In this document: piece by piece, positions 35,160 to 43,909 of the stretch
How positions within the stretch are numbered: the stretch's first letter is position 1
Layout: every line of letters starts with the position of its first letter
Source of the DNA: G963668185 sp963668185
GTDB lineage: Bacteria > Chloroflexota > Dehalococcoidia > Lucifugimonadales > G963668185
NCBI GenBank assembly: GCA_963668185.1
Contig: OY764162.1
Span: 2,418,001-2,482,000, forward strand
Length of the DNA stretch: 64,000 bases
Reading direction: 5' to 3'
Made by a program: the position numbers and the translations under genes
The notes under the pieces: model-generated
Told to the model about the DNA's origin: nothing
The model's database searches: none
The model's input: only the letters and a program-made list of their open reading frames with translations

Positions 35160-35465
35160 CTACATGAGTCCGGGGATGTTCAGGCCGCCCGTGATCGCGC
35201 TCATGCGCTCGGCCGCGGTCTTCTGGGACTTCTCCATGCCCTCGTTGACCGCCGCCATCACGAGATCCTGCAACATCTCGACGTCGTCCGGATCGACGGC
35301 GTCGGGGTCTATCGACAGGGACTCCAGCCGGAGCTTGCCGTTCACGACGACCTTGACGACGCCACCGCCGGCCGTGGCCTCGACGGTCCCCTCTTCGAGT
35401 TCCTGCTGGAGCTTCACCATGCGCTTTTGAAGCTCCTGGGCCTGCCTCATCATCTTCCTGTTCAA
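35160..35465 (-). CDS. ybaB: YbaB/EbfC nucleoid-associated protein
   Basis: A 101-residue DNA-binding protein of the YbaB/EbfC family, a dimer shaped like tweezers. The motif GTVEATAGGGVVKVVVNGKLRLESLSIDP is characteristic, with long flanking helices beginning MNRKMMRQAQELQKRMVKLQ. The start overlaps the end of dnaX by 4 bp, so the two are translationally coupled. Confidence 0.95.
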   Translation of the reverse strand: MNRKMMRQAQELQKRMVKLQQELEEGTVEATAGGGVVKVVVNGKLRLESLSIDPDAVDPDDVEMLQDLVMAAVNEGMEKSQKTAAERMSAITGGLNIPGLM

Positions 35466-37111
35466 GCGGTGGCCTCCCTCTCTTCAACGATTGTGGCGCC
35501 CATGTTGAGCGCCGCCCTTACCAGGTGGCTCTCCTGGGCCACGCCGGAAGCGCCGTTTGGCGAGTCTTCTCCTGCGACGGCCAGCTTCACATCGTACTCC
35601 CGGCCCATGACGCTGGCGAGCGCCTGGAGCACCACCTTTCGAGTTGGGGGATCGTTCAACTCTTCCTGCATACGCTCCATGTGGGAGCGGTGATTGAACG
35701 TCAGCAGGATCTGGTCTCCCCGCTCTTCCCTTTGGGAGCTGGCCCTGAGCAGCGCGCCGAGGTTGTATCTCCTGCCCTTGTGCGTGCGCAAGGACTGGAG
35801 CAGCGAGTTCCAGCCGCGCTCAAGTTTCTCTGAGTATCCAGTTGACGGCGCTCCCGCTCCGGCGCCATCGGCAACTCTGGCCGCGGGACGCCCGGCGGGA
35901 GTCGCCGACCGGCCGGCGTTCCGGGCAGGGGCCGGGGACTGTCGCGCCGGGGCCGCCTGCCTTCGCGCCGGCGGAGGCCGCTGCGAGGTCCGCTGGGCCG
36001 GCGGCGCGCTCGATGGCTGTGGGGCCGCGGCCGCCGGCTCGGGCGGGAGCGTTGACTCGACGATCGCAAGCTCGAGCGGCAGCGGCGACGTGGCGTCACG
36101 GGCGAGGTCGGCGGCGGCGAACGCGCGCAGCGCCCTGAGCAGGTCGGTCATCGTTGTGGCGTTCGCCAACTCCTCCAGGCGCTCGGCGGCGCCCTGGGCG
36201 AAGCCGGCGTTGCCGAGGTTTCCGGTCTTTGCCAGCAGCACGCCCCTGAAGAACGACGTCGCGGCCCTGTGCAACTGCCGGAGATCGGAGCCGCCCCCGG
36301 TGAACCGGCCTATCACGCCCATGGCCTCGGTGGGCTTGCCGTGGATTACGTGGCCGACCAGTTCCAGGGCCTCCTCTTCTCCGCCCAACTCCAGCAGGTC
36401 GCGCACGTTCTCGTCCGTGATCTCGTTGCCGTAAGAGACCATGGCCTGCTCAAGCATGTTGACGGCGTCGCGAAGGCTGCCGCCGGAGGCGCGGGCGATC
36501 GTCAGCAGCGCGGCGCCTTCAGTCGAGACGCCCTCGGCGGCGCCGATCTCGGCGAGGCGGGCGACGGTCTGCTCGATCGGAATGCGGCGGAAGTCGAACC
36601 TCTGGCAGCGCGAGACGATTGTCAGCGGGACCCTGTGCGGCTCTGTGGTCGCCAGGATCAGGACGGCGTGGGAGGGCGGCTCTTCGAGCGTCTTGAGCAG
36701 GGCGTTGAAGGCCTCCGTGGTGAGCATGTGGACCTCGTCCACGATATAGACCTTGAACCGGGCCTCGTTGGGGGCGAAGTTGATCCTGTCCCTCAATATG
36801 CGGATGTCGCCGATGCCGCGATTGCTGGCGGCGTCCATCTCGATCAGGTCGAGCGCGCGGCCCTCGTCCACGGCGGCGCAGAACTCGCAGCTGTTGTCCG
36901 GCTCCCCGTCCTCGGGGCCGTGGCAGTTTACGGCCTTGGCCAGGATGCGGGCGGTGCTCGTCTTGCCGGTGCCGCGCGGGCCGGTGAAGAGGTACGCGTG
37001 GGCGACGCGGCCTGTGGAGACGGCCCTGCGCAGGGTCTGCGCGATAGGCTCGTGGCCGGCGAGCTCGTCCAGACGCCGCGGACGCCACTTTCTGTAAAGC
37101 ACCTCGGCCAC
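35462..37111 (-). CDS. dnaX: DNA polymerase III subunit gamma/tau
   Basis: This 549-residue clamp-loader ATPase begins VLYRKWRPRRLDELAGHEPI. It has Walker A GPRGTGKTSTARILAKAVNC, the zinc module CHGPEDGEPDNSCEFC, the DEVH box YIVDEVHML and sensor 1 ILATTEPHRVP. A Pro/Ala/Arg-rich linker (about 355-430) separates it from a tau-like C-terminal domain (about 430-549). No obvious slippery heptamer for producing gamma was identified. It is followed by ybaB and recR. Confidence 0.97.
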   Translation of the reverse strand: MAEVLYRKWRPRRLDELAGHEPIAQTLRRAVSTGRVAHAYLFTGPRGTGKTSTARILAKAVNCHGPEDGEPDNSCEFCAAVDEGRALDLIEMDAASNRGIGDIRILRDRINFAPNEARFKVYIVDEVHMLTTEAFNALLKTLEEPPSHAVLILATTEPHRVPLTIVSRCQRFDFRRIPIEQTVARLAEIGAAEGVSTEGAALLTIARASGGSLRDAVNMLEQAMVSYGNEITDENVRDLLELGGEEEALELVGHVIHGKPTEAMGVIGRFTGGGSDLRQLHRAATSFFRGVLLAKTGNLGNAGFAQGAAERLEELANATTMTDLLRALRAFAAADLARDATSPLPLELAIVESTLPPEPAAAAPQPSSAPPAQRTSQRPPPARRQAAPARQSPAPARNAGRSATPAGRPAARVADGAGAGAPSTGYSEKLERGWNSLLQSLRTHKGRRYNLGALLRASSQREERGDQILLTFNHRSHMERMQEELNDPPTRKVVLQALASVMGREYDVKLAVAGEDSPNGASGVAQESHLVRAALNMGATIVEEREATA

Positions 37112-37116
37112 GGGGG

Positions 37117-37647
37117 CTAGTCCTCCGACCCCGGTCCGGCCACGCCGAACAGGCTGCCGAGCGCGGCGCGTTCCCTGGCGCGCATGGCCCGGTCGCGCGC
37201 CGGGTCGTCGTGGTCGTAGCCGAGCAAATGCAAGGTTCCGTGCGTCACCAGGTGCGCGACCTCCTCGGACAGGGGTACCCCGGCCTCCTCGGCCTGCCGG
37301 CGGGCCTGTGGGAACGATACTACAACATCGCCCAGGCTTGCCTCCTCGCCGGGCGGCAGCGCGAAGTCGTCCGATGCCGGCGTCCCCGCGTCCCCGTGCG
37401 CCGGATACGAGAACGAAAGCACGTCGGTGGTCTCGTCCCTGCCCCTGTAGGCGGCGTTAAGCTCGCGCACGGCCTCGTCGCCGGTAATCGTCACGTCAAC
37501 CGAGGCGCGCCCGTCGAGGCGCTCGCCCCTTGCTGCCCGCCGCGCCGCTTCGGCGATCGCCTCAGCCGAGACCAGGTCCGCGAACTCTTCGTCTATGTGG
37601 ACGCTTACGTTGAACTGGGTTGTGGCAGCAGCCATCGCGCCCTCCAA
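37117..37647 (-). CDS. ybeY: rRNA maturation endoribonuclease YbeY
   Basis: A 176-residue metalloendonuclease for 16S rRNA 3' maturation and ribosome quality control. The zinc motif HGTLHLLGYDHDDP (about 135-148) and the earlier ELNAAYRGRDETTDVLSFSY are diagnostic. It is upstream of dnaX by 5 bp on the same strand. A slightly downstream ATG (MAAATTQF) is an alternative start. Confidence 0.95.
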   Translation of the reverse strand: MEGAMAAATTQFNVSVHIDEEFADLVSAEAIAEAARRAARGERLDGRASVDVTITGDEAVRELNAAYRGRDETTDVLSFSYPAHGDAGTPASDDFALPPGEEASLGDVVVSFPQARRQAEEAGVPLSEEVAHLVTHGTLHLLGYDHDDPARDRAMRARERAALGSLFGVAGPGSED

Positions 37648-37710
37648 GAGATGCCGGGCTGCGCTTGAACGCGGCGGGCTTGCGCGCGCGCTGGCTGTTC
37701 GACCGCCGGG

Positions 37711-38595
37711 TTACTGGTCTTCCGGCTCTGCCGTCACGCCCAGCGGCGATTGGAGGTACCGGAACAGTTCGCTGTCTGCCGAGAGCACGAGCGTCGTGCC
37801 GGTGCGCAGGGCGTTGGCGTACGCTTCCAGGCTGCGCCGGAAGGCGTAGAACTCGGGGCCCTGCTCCAGCGCCTCTGCGAAGATCGTGATCGCCTGCCCT
37901 TCGCCCTCGCCGCGAACGATGTTCGCGTCCCGCTCCGCCTCCGCCTTGATGATCGCCGCCTCGCGGTCCGTCTCGGCCCTGATCTCCAGGTCCCGCTCCG
38001 CGCCGGCGGCGCGCTCCGCGTCGGCGATGCGCTTGCGCTCGGCCTTCATGCGCTCGTAGATGCTGTTGGCGATCTCGGCCGGGAAGTCGATGCGCTTGGT
38101 GCGTACGTCCACCACCTGTAGCCCGAACTCCCGCAGCAGCGGCGTCGAGGCCTGAGTCACGCGGTTCATGATCGTCTCGCGAAGCGTCCGGATGATCTCC
38201 GACTGCTCATCCTGGCCGATCTCCTTGCGGAGCTCGGAGGCGATGTTGTCGGTTGACCGGGTCACCGCTCGCTGGGGCGTGCGGACCGTCTTGTAGAACT
38301 CCAGCGGATCGGTGATGCGCACCACGGCGTACGCGTCGATGATCAGGCGCTTCTTGTCGCTGGTGAGCAGCGAGTCGGGCGGCGCGTCGAACAGCGTGTT
38401 GCGCTTGTCGAAGTAGATGACCGTGTCGATGAACGGCGTCTTGGACTTGAGGCCCGGCGTGTTTATCGTGCGCTGGGGCTCGCCGAAGCGCGTGACGATG
38501 GCCGACTGCGTTTCGTCAACCACGAACAGGAACTGCGGGCCGAGTATGCCGGCGCCTATGACGCAGAGGACGAGGAGGGCGGCGAGTAACTTCAT
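37711..38595 (-). CDS. hflC: HflC protease modulator
   Basis: A 294-residue SPFH/prohibitin-family membrane protein. It has an N-terminal transmembrane anchor (LLAALLVLCVIGAGILGPQFLFVV), then the SPFH domain (TQSAIVTRFGEPQR…GLKSKTPFIDTVIYFDKRN) and a coiled coil rich in Glu/Arg/Ala (about 185-235). With HflK it forms a cage around FtsH in the inner membrane. It is 3 bp downstream of hflK. Confidence 0.94.
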   Translation of the reverse strand: MKLLAALLVLCVIGAGILGPQFLFVVDETQSAIVTRFGEPQRTINTPGLKSKTPFIDTVIYFDKRNTLFDAPPDSLLTSDKKRLIIDAYAVVRITDPLEFYKTVRTPQRAVTRSTDNIASELRKEIGQDEQSEIIRTLRETIMNRVTQASTPLLREFGLQVVDVRTKRIDFPAEIANSIYERMKAERKRIADAERAAGAERDLEIRAETDREAAIIKAEAERDANIVRGEGEGQAITIFAEALEQGPEFYAFRRSLEAYANALRTGTTLVLSADSELFRYLQSPLGVTAEPEDQ

Positions 38596-38598
38596 CGG

Positions 38599-39609
38599 CT
38601 ATGGCCCCGTCACAGAGGAGCCGTCCAGAGGCAGGAACTGGAGCAGGTTGCCTCCGGTGTCGCCGCTGACTATGTACTTGTCCGTGCTGGCAAGGATGAC
38701 CTCCACGGCCTCCAGGTAGAGCCTCTGGCGGGTCACCTCTTCCGCCTGCTCGAACTCGCGAAGGATCGACAAGAACCTACTGGCTTCACCTGTCGCGATC
38801 GCGACGCGTTCCGCCCTGAACGCCTCGGCGGCCTCGATGGTGCGGGCGGCCTCGCCGCGGGCGCGTGGGAGGATGTCCGCCTTGTAGGCCTCCGCCAGGT
38901 TGATGATGCGCTGCTTGTCCTCTTTGGCGCGGACAACGTCGTCGAACGCGTCCTGCACCTGTGTGGGAGCCTGCACCTGCTGAAGCCTGACCTCCCGTAT
39001 TCTGATGCCGGTGTCGTAGGCGTCTAGCAGGGACTGCAGGAGGAGCTTGGTCTCGGCCTGCACCTCTTCCTTCAGCGTGGTGAGCACGTCGTCGATGTTG
39101 CGCTGGCCGACCACCTGCCTCAGCGAAGACTCCGTGGCGCTCTTGATGATCGCGGTGTCCGGGTTCGCGGCCCTGAAGAGGAACTTCTCAATGTCCGCGA
39201 TGTCGTACTGGACCAGCAACTGGGCGTCAACGAGGTTCTCGTCGCCCGTGATCATCAGGGACTCGGCGAGTACGGGCGTGGAGCCTCTCAGGCCGATTTC
39301 GAGGCGGCGCACCTCTTCTACGTTGACCTTCGCCCTGGTGCCGATGGGCGCGGGCCAGTACCAGTGCAGGCCCGGCCCGGCGATCTCGGTGAATGTTCCC
39401 AGGCGGCGCAGCGCGGCCTGCTCGCCCGGCTGGATCGTGTAGAAGCCGGTGGCGAGCCAGCCTATGAGGGCGATGAAGAAGACGGCGAAGACGAACAGGG
39501 CGCCGCGGTTGCCGAAGCCGCCTCCGCCGCCCCACAGGCCGCCGAAGAATCCCCGGATACGGTCCAGGAACTGGTCTAGGTTTACTTCTGGCTCTTCTTG
39601 TCGATACAT
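38599..39609 (-). CDS. hflK: HflK protease modulator
   Basis: A 336-residue SPFH-family partner of HflC. A Gly-rich N-terminal segment (GGLWGGGGGFGNRG) precedes one transmembrane helix (ALFVFAVFFIALIGWLATGF). The SPFH domain has GEQAALRRLGTF and GLHWYWPAPIGTRAKVNVEEVRRLEIG, and a C-terminal coiled coil (about 210-280) follows. It is the first gene of the hflKC operon. Confidence 0.95.
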   Translation of the reverse strand: MYRQEEPEVNLDQFLDRIRGFFGGLWGGGGGFGNRGALFVFAVFFIALIGWLATGFYTIQPGEQAALRRLGTFTEIAGPGLHWYWPAPIGTRAKVNVEEVRRLEIGLRGSTPVLAESLMITGDENLVDAQLLVQYDIADIEKFLFRAANPDTAIIKSATESSLRQVVGQRNIDDVLTTLKEEVQAETKLLLQSLLDAYDTGIRIREVRLQQVQAPTQVQDAFDDVVRAKEDKQRIINLAEAYKADILPRARGEAARTIEAAEAFRAERVAIATGEASRFLSILREFEQAEEVTRQRLYLEAVEVILASTDKYIVSGDTGGNLLQFLPLDGSSVTGP

Positions 39610-39689
39610 CCGGTCTGCCGGTTCAGTGCTTCTATAGCGTTGGGTTGAATGTTAACACAGAGTGCGTGTCCAGACGCTCTTTGTCTGCG

Positions 39690-39740
39690 CGGGGATGCCC
39701 CATCCTAGCCTTCCCCAGTCTGCTGGGGAAGGGATTTGAG
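39690..39740. repeat. R1 repeat (variant) between hflK and an SDR gene
   Basis: An R1 copy with the loop inverted (CCTTCCCCAGTCTGCTGGGG), showing that the loop TCTG/CAGA flips between copies while the stem is kept. A short R3 fragment (GCGCCGGTATGACGG) follows. Confidence 0.8.
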
Positions 39741-39774
39741 GGCCTGCGCCGGTATGACGGTAAGTAGAGCCGGG

Positions 39775-40584
39775 TTAGCTCCACTGCGACGCCTCCCTGG
39801 GGAGGGCCATCGTGTGGTGGACGGTGGCGTCCACGATGGTCAGGCCGCCGTCCACGAACAGCGTCTGGCCGGTGATGAAAGAGGCGCGGTCCGACGCCAG
39901 GAACACGGTGGCCGCGGCGACCTCTTCGACGGCGCCCATGCGTCCGAACATGGAGGTGGTCTTCTCCCACTCGGCGGCCGCGGCGTCGTCCGGATCGGGG
40001 GCGTTGCCCTCGGTCCTGATCCAGCCGGGCGCGACGGCGTTGGCGCGGATGCCGAGGCTCGCGTACCTTCCGGCCATGCTCTTCGTCAGCCCCTCCAGGC
40101 CGGCCTTCATCGCGCCGTACAGCCAGTAGTTGCCGTGCATGGACGCGGTGGAGGTGATGTTGACGATGCCGCCGCCGGTCCGGCGCATCATGGGGACGGC
40201 GTGCTCGGTCACGAGGTACGCGCTGAAGAAGTTGCCGCCCGACATGCCATGCCACCGCTCGACGATCCCGCCGTCGGCAGGGACGTTCTGCTTCGCCTCG
40301 CCGCCGCCCGCGCAGTTCACGAGCGCGTGCAGCCGGCCGTGCCTGGCGTCCACGTTCTCCATCAGCGCCTTCACGGCGTCGGGATCGCTGAGCTCGACGG
40401 AGTGGAACTCGGACTTGCCGCCCAGCTCGTCGATCATGCGACGGGTGATATCGCCCTTGGCCCTGTCGCGGCCCACGAGTATGAGTTCCGCGCCCTCACG
40501 GGCGAATTCGAGCGCGATGGCGCGCCCGATGCCGGAGTTTCCGCCGGTTACGAGAGCGATCTTTCCTTGGAGGTCAAGTTCCAT
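39775..40584 (-). CDS. SDR family oxidoreductase
   Basis: A 269-residue short-chain dehydrogenase with TGGNSGIGRAIALEFA (cofactor loop), NCAGG, the catalytic Ser in NITSTASMHG, YGAMKAG (Tyr/Lys) and a C-terminal SFITGQTLFVDGGLT, typical of FabG-like enzymes. An Arg in VGRDRAKG suggests NADPH. The substrate is unknown. An extended R3 repeat lies directly upstream. Confidence 0.88.
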   Translation of the reverse strand: MELDLQGKIALVTGGNSGIGRAIALEFAREGAELILVGRDRAKGDITRRMIDELGGKSEFHSVELSDPDAVKALMENVDARHGRLHALVNCAGGGEAKQNVPADGGIVERWHGMSGGNFFSAYLVTEHAVPMMRRTGGGIVNITSTASMHGNYWLYGAMKAGLEGLTKSMAGRYASLGIRANAVAPGWIRTEGNAPDPDDAAAAEWEKTTSMFGRMGAVEEVAAATVFLASDRASFITGQTLFVDGGLTIVDATVHHTMALPREASQWS

Positions 40585-40608
40585 CGCTGTGTCTCCATCT
40601 TGCCATTC

Positions 40609-40665
40609 CTGCGTCTGGATTCCGGCCTTCGCCGGAATGACGGCTATGCAAAGGTCTCGATCCGC
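40609..40665. repeat. R3 repeat, extended 57-bp form
   Basis: The partner of 16046-16105, with the same flanks on both sides of the palindrome ATTCCGGCCTTCGCCGGAAT. Confidence 0.85.
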
Positions 40666-41388
40666 CTAGCGGGGGCGCCTGAACAGGGAGAGGAAGCGCG
40701 CCTGGTAGTACTCGAACAGGTTCCAGCGGTCAAGCTCCATCTTGAGCGTTTCCGGGTTGCCCGCGCCGTGCTCTACCTCACGGAACATCCTCTCGATGCG
40801 CTGCACTGCTGCCATCGGCGCGCCGCCGGCCTGCGGCTGCGGGTCCAGGAGGCCGCGCGACTGGAACTCGGCGGCGTTGCTGGCGGCGGAGCGTGACGTG
40901 AACTCGTAGATGAACTTGAGCAGGCAGACGTCCCACAGGCTGTCCGCGCCTCCGACCATGACGACGGTCATCGACTCCTTCTTCTGCTCCAGGTCCTCGT
41001 CGATCTTCTTGGCGATGTCGCCCGGCTCGCCGCCGAGGATGTCCGTCTTCTCGGCCTGGTTGCGGTACTGGTACAGGATGCCGGGGCTCTGGGGGCCGTA
41101 GGTGTCGGCCACGTCCCTGAAGTACTCGTACGCCTCCGAACTGAAGCCTTCCAGGTTCAGCGCGTAGGTGGGAGTGACCAGCGACGGCTTCTGAGCCAGG
41201 ACGCGGCCGGAGCGGACGACGCCCTCGGGCCCGTCCCCCATGCCGAGCTCTCGGTACACCGGCTCGGTGACGACGTAGTATGCGATGTTGGTCTGGCCGA
41301 ACGTGGCCAAGTGCTGGCTGGGCGCGCGGACGACGCGCGTATGCTCGACGGCCCTGCGCCAGTCTCGTTCTGGGTCCACTGTGTCCAT
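40666..41388 (-). CDS. Hypothetical protein
   Basis: About 240 residues from ATG 41388 (MDTVDPERDWRRAVEHTR). The frame continues 32 codons upstream into low-complexity, Arg/Ser/Gly-rich sequence that overlaps the E2 element, so the shorter start is preferred. It is soluble and rich in aromatic residues (YALNLEGFSSEAYEYFRDVADTYG, then LFEYYQARFLSLFRRPR at the end), with no signal peptide and no family recognised. Base composition matches neighbours, so it is probably a genuine lineage-specific gene. Confidence 0.65.
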   Translation of the reverse strand: MDTVDPERDWRRAVEHTRVVRAPSQHLATFGQTNIAYYVVTEPVYRELGMGDGPEGVVRSGRVLAQKPSLVTPTYALNLEGFSSEAYEYFRDVADTYGPQSPGILYQYRNQAEKTDILGGEPGDIAKKIDEDLEQKKESMTVVMVGGADSLWDVCLLKFIYEFTSRSAASNAAEFQSRGLLDPQPQAGGAPMAAVQRIERMFREVEHGAGNPETLKMELDRWNLFEYYQARFLSLFRRPR

Positions 41389-41885
41389 GAGTTGCCGGGA
41401 GCGAGCGCTTCCGGGGCTACCTCCGGTGTGTTCGTGCGCTTGATTATACTGGATTGCGGGCCGACGCTCCTGGACGTGTCTCATTTTGTCTCAAATCGTC
41501 TCTTTTCGTATCTGGGAGGCTGCGGCGATGAGACGAGGATGAGGCAGTTTCGAGACGGTTTTGAGGCAGATTCAAGGCGGAATGAGACAAAAGTGAGACA
41601 CTTTTCGAAGGCGCGTCCGATGCCGGCGCGGCGAGGTCCCGCGAATAGCGGCCAGCAGTCCGCTCATGGTTCGACAGGCTCACCACGAACGGACTGCATA
41701 GGCTCACCACGAACGAAACGAAACGCGCGGCGGTTGCGGGGCCGGATTCTGCGTTTGGATCGAGGCCGCTTCTTATGAACATGAGTTCATGGTAGTGCAA
41801 CTGTTCGGTTATGTCAAGGGGCCGGATGGCGGGCGAGAGGCCCTAGATTCCTCGAGGGACTCGGAATGACAGTTGGCGCGCGCAC
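41389..41885. other. Gene-free interval with element E2 and R2/R4 repeats
   Basis: No gene is supported. It contains E2 (41475-41610), R2-like copies at about 41666-41720, one of them truncated, and an R4 fragment at about 41849-41875 (TTCCTCGAGGGACTCGGAAT). The right border of E2 continues into ATGAACATGAGTTCATGGTA, resembling the region right of E1. Confidence 0.6.
41475..41610. repeat. Degenerate element E2 (paired with E1)
   Basis: Homologous to 9986-10120. It is bounded by inverted TGTCTCATTTTGTCTCA and TGAGACAAAAGTGAGACA, a near-perfect inverted repeat of 17-18 bp about 100 bp apart, with further single GTCTC/GAGAC motifs inside. Confidence 0.6.
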
Positions 41886-43613
41886 TCACCGTATCCGCAG
41901 CATCAGCTTGTCTCCCGCCCTCCACGGCGAACTTGACACGAACCAGAAGTACATCTTGCTTCCGGCGGCCTGCGCCTCGGCCATCGCCGCGGCTATCTCC
42001 GCGTGCGCCTCCGCCGATACCCCCGACTCCGCCGTGCTGGTGCCGTTGCCAGCGGCGGCCCCGCCGATGCCGATCCCGCCCTTGAGGTCCCCCGCGTCGA
42101 ACGACAGCCTCGCCGCCACCGTGCCGTCTACCTTGATGAACTCGACGTGCTTGCCGGACAGCGACACGGACGGCGATATCTGCATAGAGACCATGCTGCC
42201 GAAAGAGACCACTATCCGGGTGATCGTGGTGGTCGCGCCGCCGACGTTGAACGACGCGGGAGAGATCACGCCCGCGCCCCCGCTCGCGCCGACGCCCAGG
42301 AACGTGGACGCCGGGTCGAAGAACGCCTCGTGCACCGTGCCGGACGGCGCGGTGACCGTTACCGTCCACTCGATGTAGTTGGAGTCATCAGCCTTGTAGT
42401 TGCAGGGAACATCGGTGTAATGCTGCAAATGACTCTTGACGCTGTAGGTACTGGCCGGTAGCGGACGCGTGGTGGAAAGCGTTTCAAAGTACCCGTTGGA
42501 CGGGTCTGAGTCCTCATCGACGATGGGAGCTTGGAAGTAGTCCTTGTCCGGGCCGGTCACGTAGAATCGATTGTACTTCGGCTCTGAAGGGGTTTTCCGA
42601 TCTCGGAATACCTCTGTCCCGGTCGCCGAACCAGACGCCAACGTCACCTTGAACTGGGGTGGTGCCCACGGATCTGCGCGATTGATCCGCTCCTGCGCAA
42701 TCTTGTCACGGATGCACTCCCTGTACCCCGCAATGCCCTCCCCTGCCTTCAGCGTGGCCACCATCTCCGCTATCTTGGCCTTAAGCTTCTCCAGGGTGAC
42801 TGTGGAGTACGGCGTCTTCGAGCCGTCCTCAATGAACAACACGCTGGACACCCCCGAAGCACCGCCTTCCGAGCTTCCACTCACCGCATTATCCGCGGGC
42901 AGCCACCCGCGGCTTATTCTATCGACGGTGTAGTCCCACCATTCTTCGTAGGGAGCGCCTGTGTACATCGCAAACGCTGTAGTAGTCGCCGCTCCGGTTG
43001 CGTTGGCAGAAGCATACTGAGCTACAAAAGACGACGACCCGTCGAGCGTCCTCAGGAAAAGCACTCCCTGGCGGTTGTCCCATGTCGTGTTTCTAAGGGA
43101 CATGGAAAAGTCCGCCGCCTCGCGCGCTTCCGCAACCGTCGCGTACGTGTACTCACCGCGTGCGACCACCAACGCCTCGGACGGCCCGCTGCCCTTCAGG
43201 TACTCGTGTACGGTGAACCGAAGCTCATGCACGGGCCGGTACGTTGCGGTGGCGCCGCTGCCGACCGTCTCCGTCGTTGATGTCGCCGACTTTAGCGTCG
43301 CGCGGGCGATCACGTCCGAATAGAAGATCTGCTCATCCAACGAGGGCGGCACATACCATTCTGTGTTCGGGAACGCTTCTTCGGGATACCCATCGCCCTC
43401 TACTTCGACCTCAGTTGTTGGCGTCGGAATCGGCGTGCCGTCTGAGGCCGCGCTGTCGCTTCCGGCCTGATGGACTGGCGTCGGAACGACCGCGCTACTT
43501 GAAGCCGCGTCGCCATCCGTGCCACATGCGGACGCAGCGACCAATAGCACACAGGACACGAACGCCGGCAGCGCGCCGCGCAGCAGCTTTTTGCCATAGC
43601 CGGGACAGGTCAT
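41886..43613 (-). CDS. Large secreted lipoprotein, unknown function
   Basis: A 575-residue protein with a lipoprotein signal (ALPAFVSCVLLVAASACGTDG, Cys about 30) and a Ser/Thr/Pro-rich linker to about residue 75. Residues about 80-330 hold a region with EQIFYSDVIARATLKSA and the HEYLKGSG segment, seen in uncharacterised Chloroflexota surface proteins. The C-terminal part (about 425-575) begins YIEWTVTVTAPSGTV and looks like a beta-sandwich adhesion domain. No catalytic motif recognised. It follows a gene remnant encoding a Pro/Thr-rich tail. Confidence 0.7.
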   Translation of the reverse strand: MTCPGYGKKLLRGALPAFVSCVLLVAASACGTDGDAASSSAVVPTPVHQAGSDSAASDGTPIPTPTTEVEVEGDGYPEEAFPNTEWYVPPSLDEQIFYSDVIARATLKSATSTTETVGSGATATYRPVHELRFTVHEYLKGSGPSEALVVARGEYTYATVAEAREAADFSMSLRNTTWDNRQGVLFLRTLDGSSSFVAQYASANATGAATTTAFAMYTGAPYEEWWDYTVDRISRGWLPADNAVSGSSEGGASGVSSVLFIEDGSKTPYSTVTLEKLKAKIAEMVATLKAGEGIAGYRECIRDKIAQERINRADPWAPPQFKVTLASGSATGTEVFRDRKTPSEPKYNRFYVTGPDKDYFQAPIVDEDSDPSNGYFETLSTTRPLPASTYSVKSHLQHYTDVPCNYKADDSNYIEWTVTVTAPSGTVHEAFFDPASTFLGVGASGGAGVISPASFNVGGATTTITRIVVSFGSMVSMQISPSVSLSGKHVEFIKVDGTVAARLSFDAGDLKGGIGIGGAAAGNGTSTAESGVSAEAHAEIAAAMAEAQAAGSKMYFWFVSSSPWRAGDKLMLRIR

Positions 43614-43650
43614 TGCGCTTCTCCTATCTTGTGCGCAGTGTGATCCTTTC

Positions 43651-43770
43651 TTAAAGCCAAGCGGGAATCGATGGGTTGCACGGCGTCTTGGTGGGCTCAG
43701 GCGTCGCCGTCTTGGTGGGCGTGGACGTAGGCGTGGCGACGGTGAGTCTCATGTAACGCATACTCCGCAT
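43651..43770 (-). pseudogene. Possible remnant: C-terminus of a Pro/Thr-rich surface protein
   Basis: A 39-codon frame reads …TVATPTSTPTKTATPEPTKT then PCNPSIPAWL and a stop. The TPT-rich linker and short tail look like the end of a cell-surface protein rather than a complete gene. Upstream sequence on this strand has no matching domain, and the 140 bp to the next gene (43910) contains nothing else recognisable. It could also be a chance frame in a GGCGTnG-rich repeat. Confidence 0.4.
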
Positions 43771-43909
43771 GCTTTCGTGACGACAAGCTGGCTACCATGC
43801 CTGTATGGGATGGATTAGGAAACGACGGTTGCCAGAGTATCGGAGTGAATCAACCGTCTCAAGCTGCTAGTATCATGGTCGCCAGTTGCGTTGAAATCTA
43901 GTTGTCAGG

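Noticed and set aside
41389..41484. A longer N-terminus for the hypothetical gene at 40666
   Set aside because: The extra 32 codons overlap element E2 and are low-complexity; no ribosome site is near the upstream ATG.
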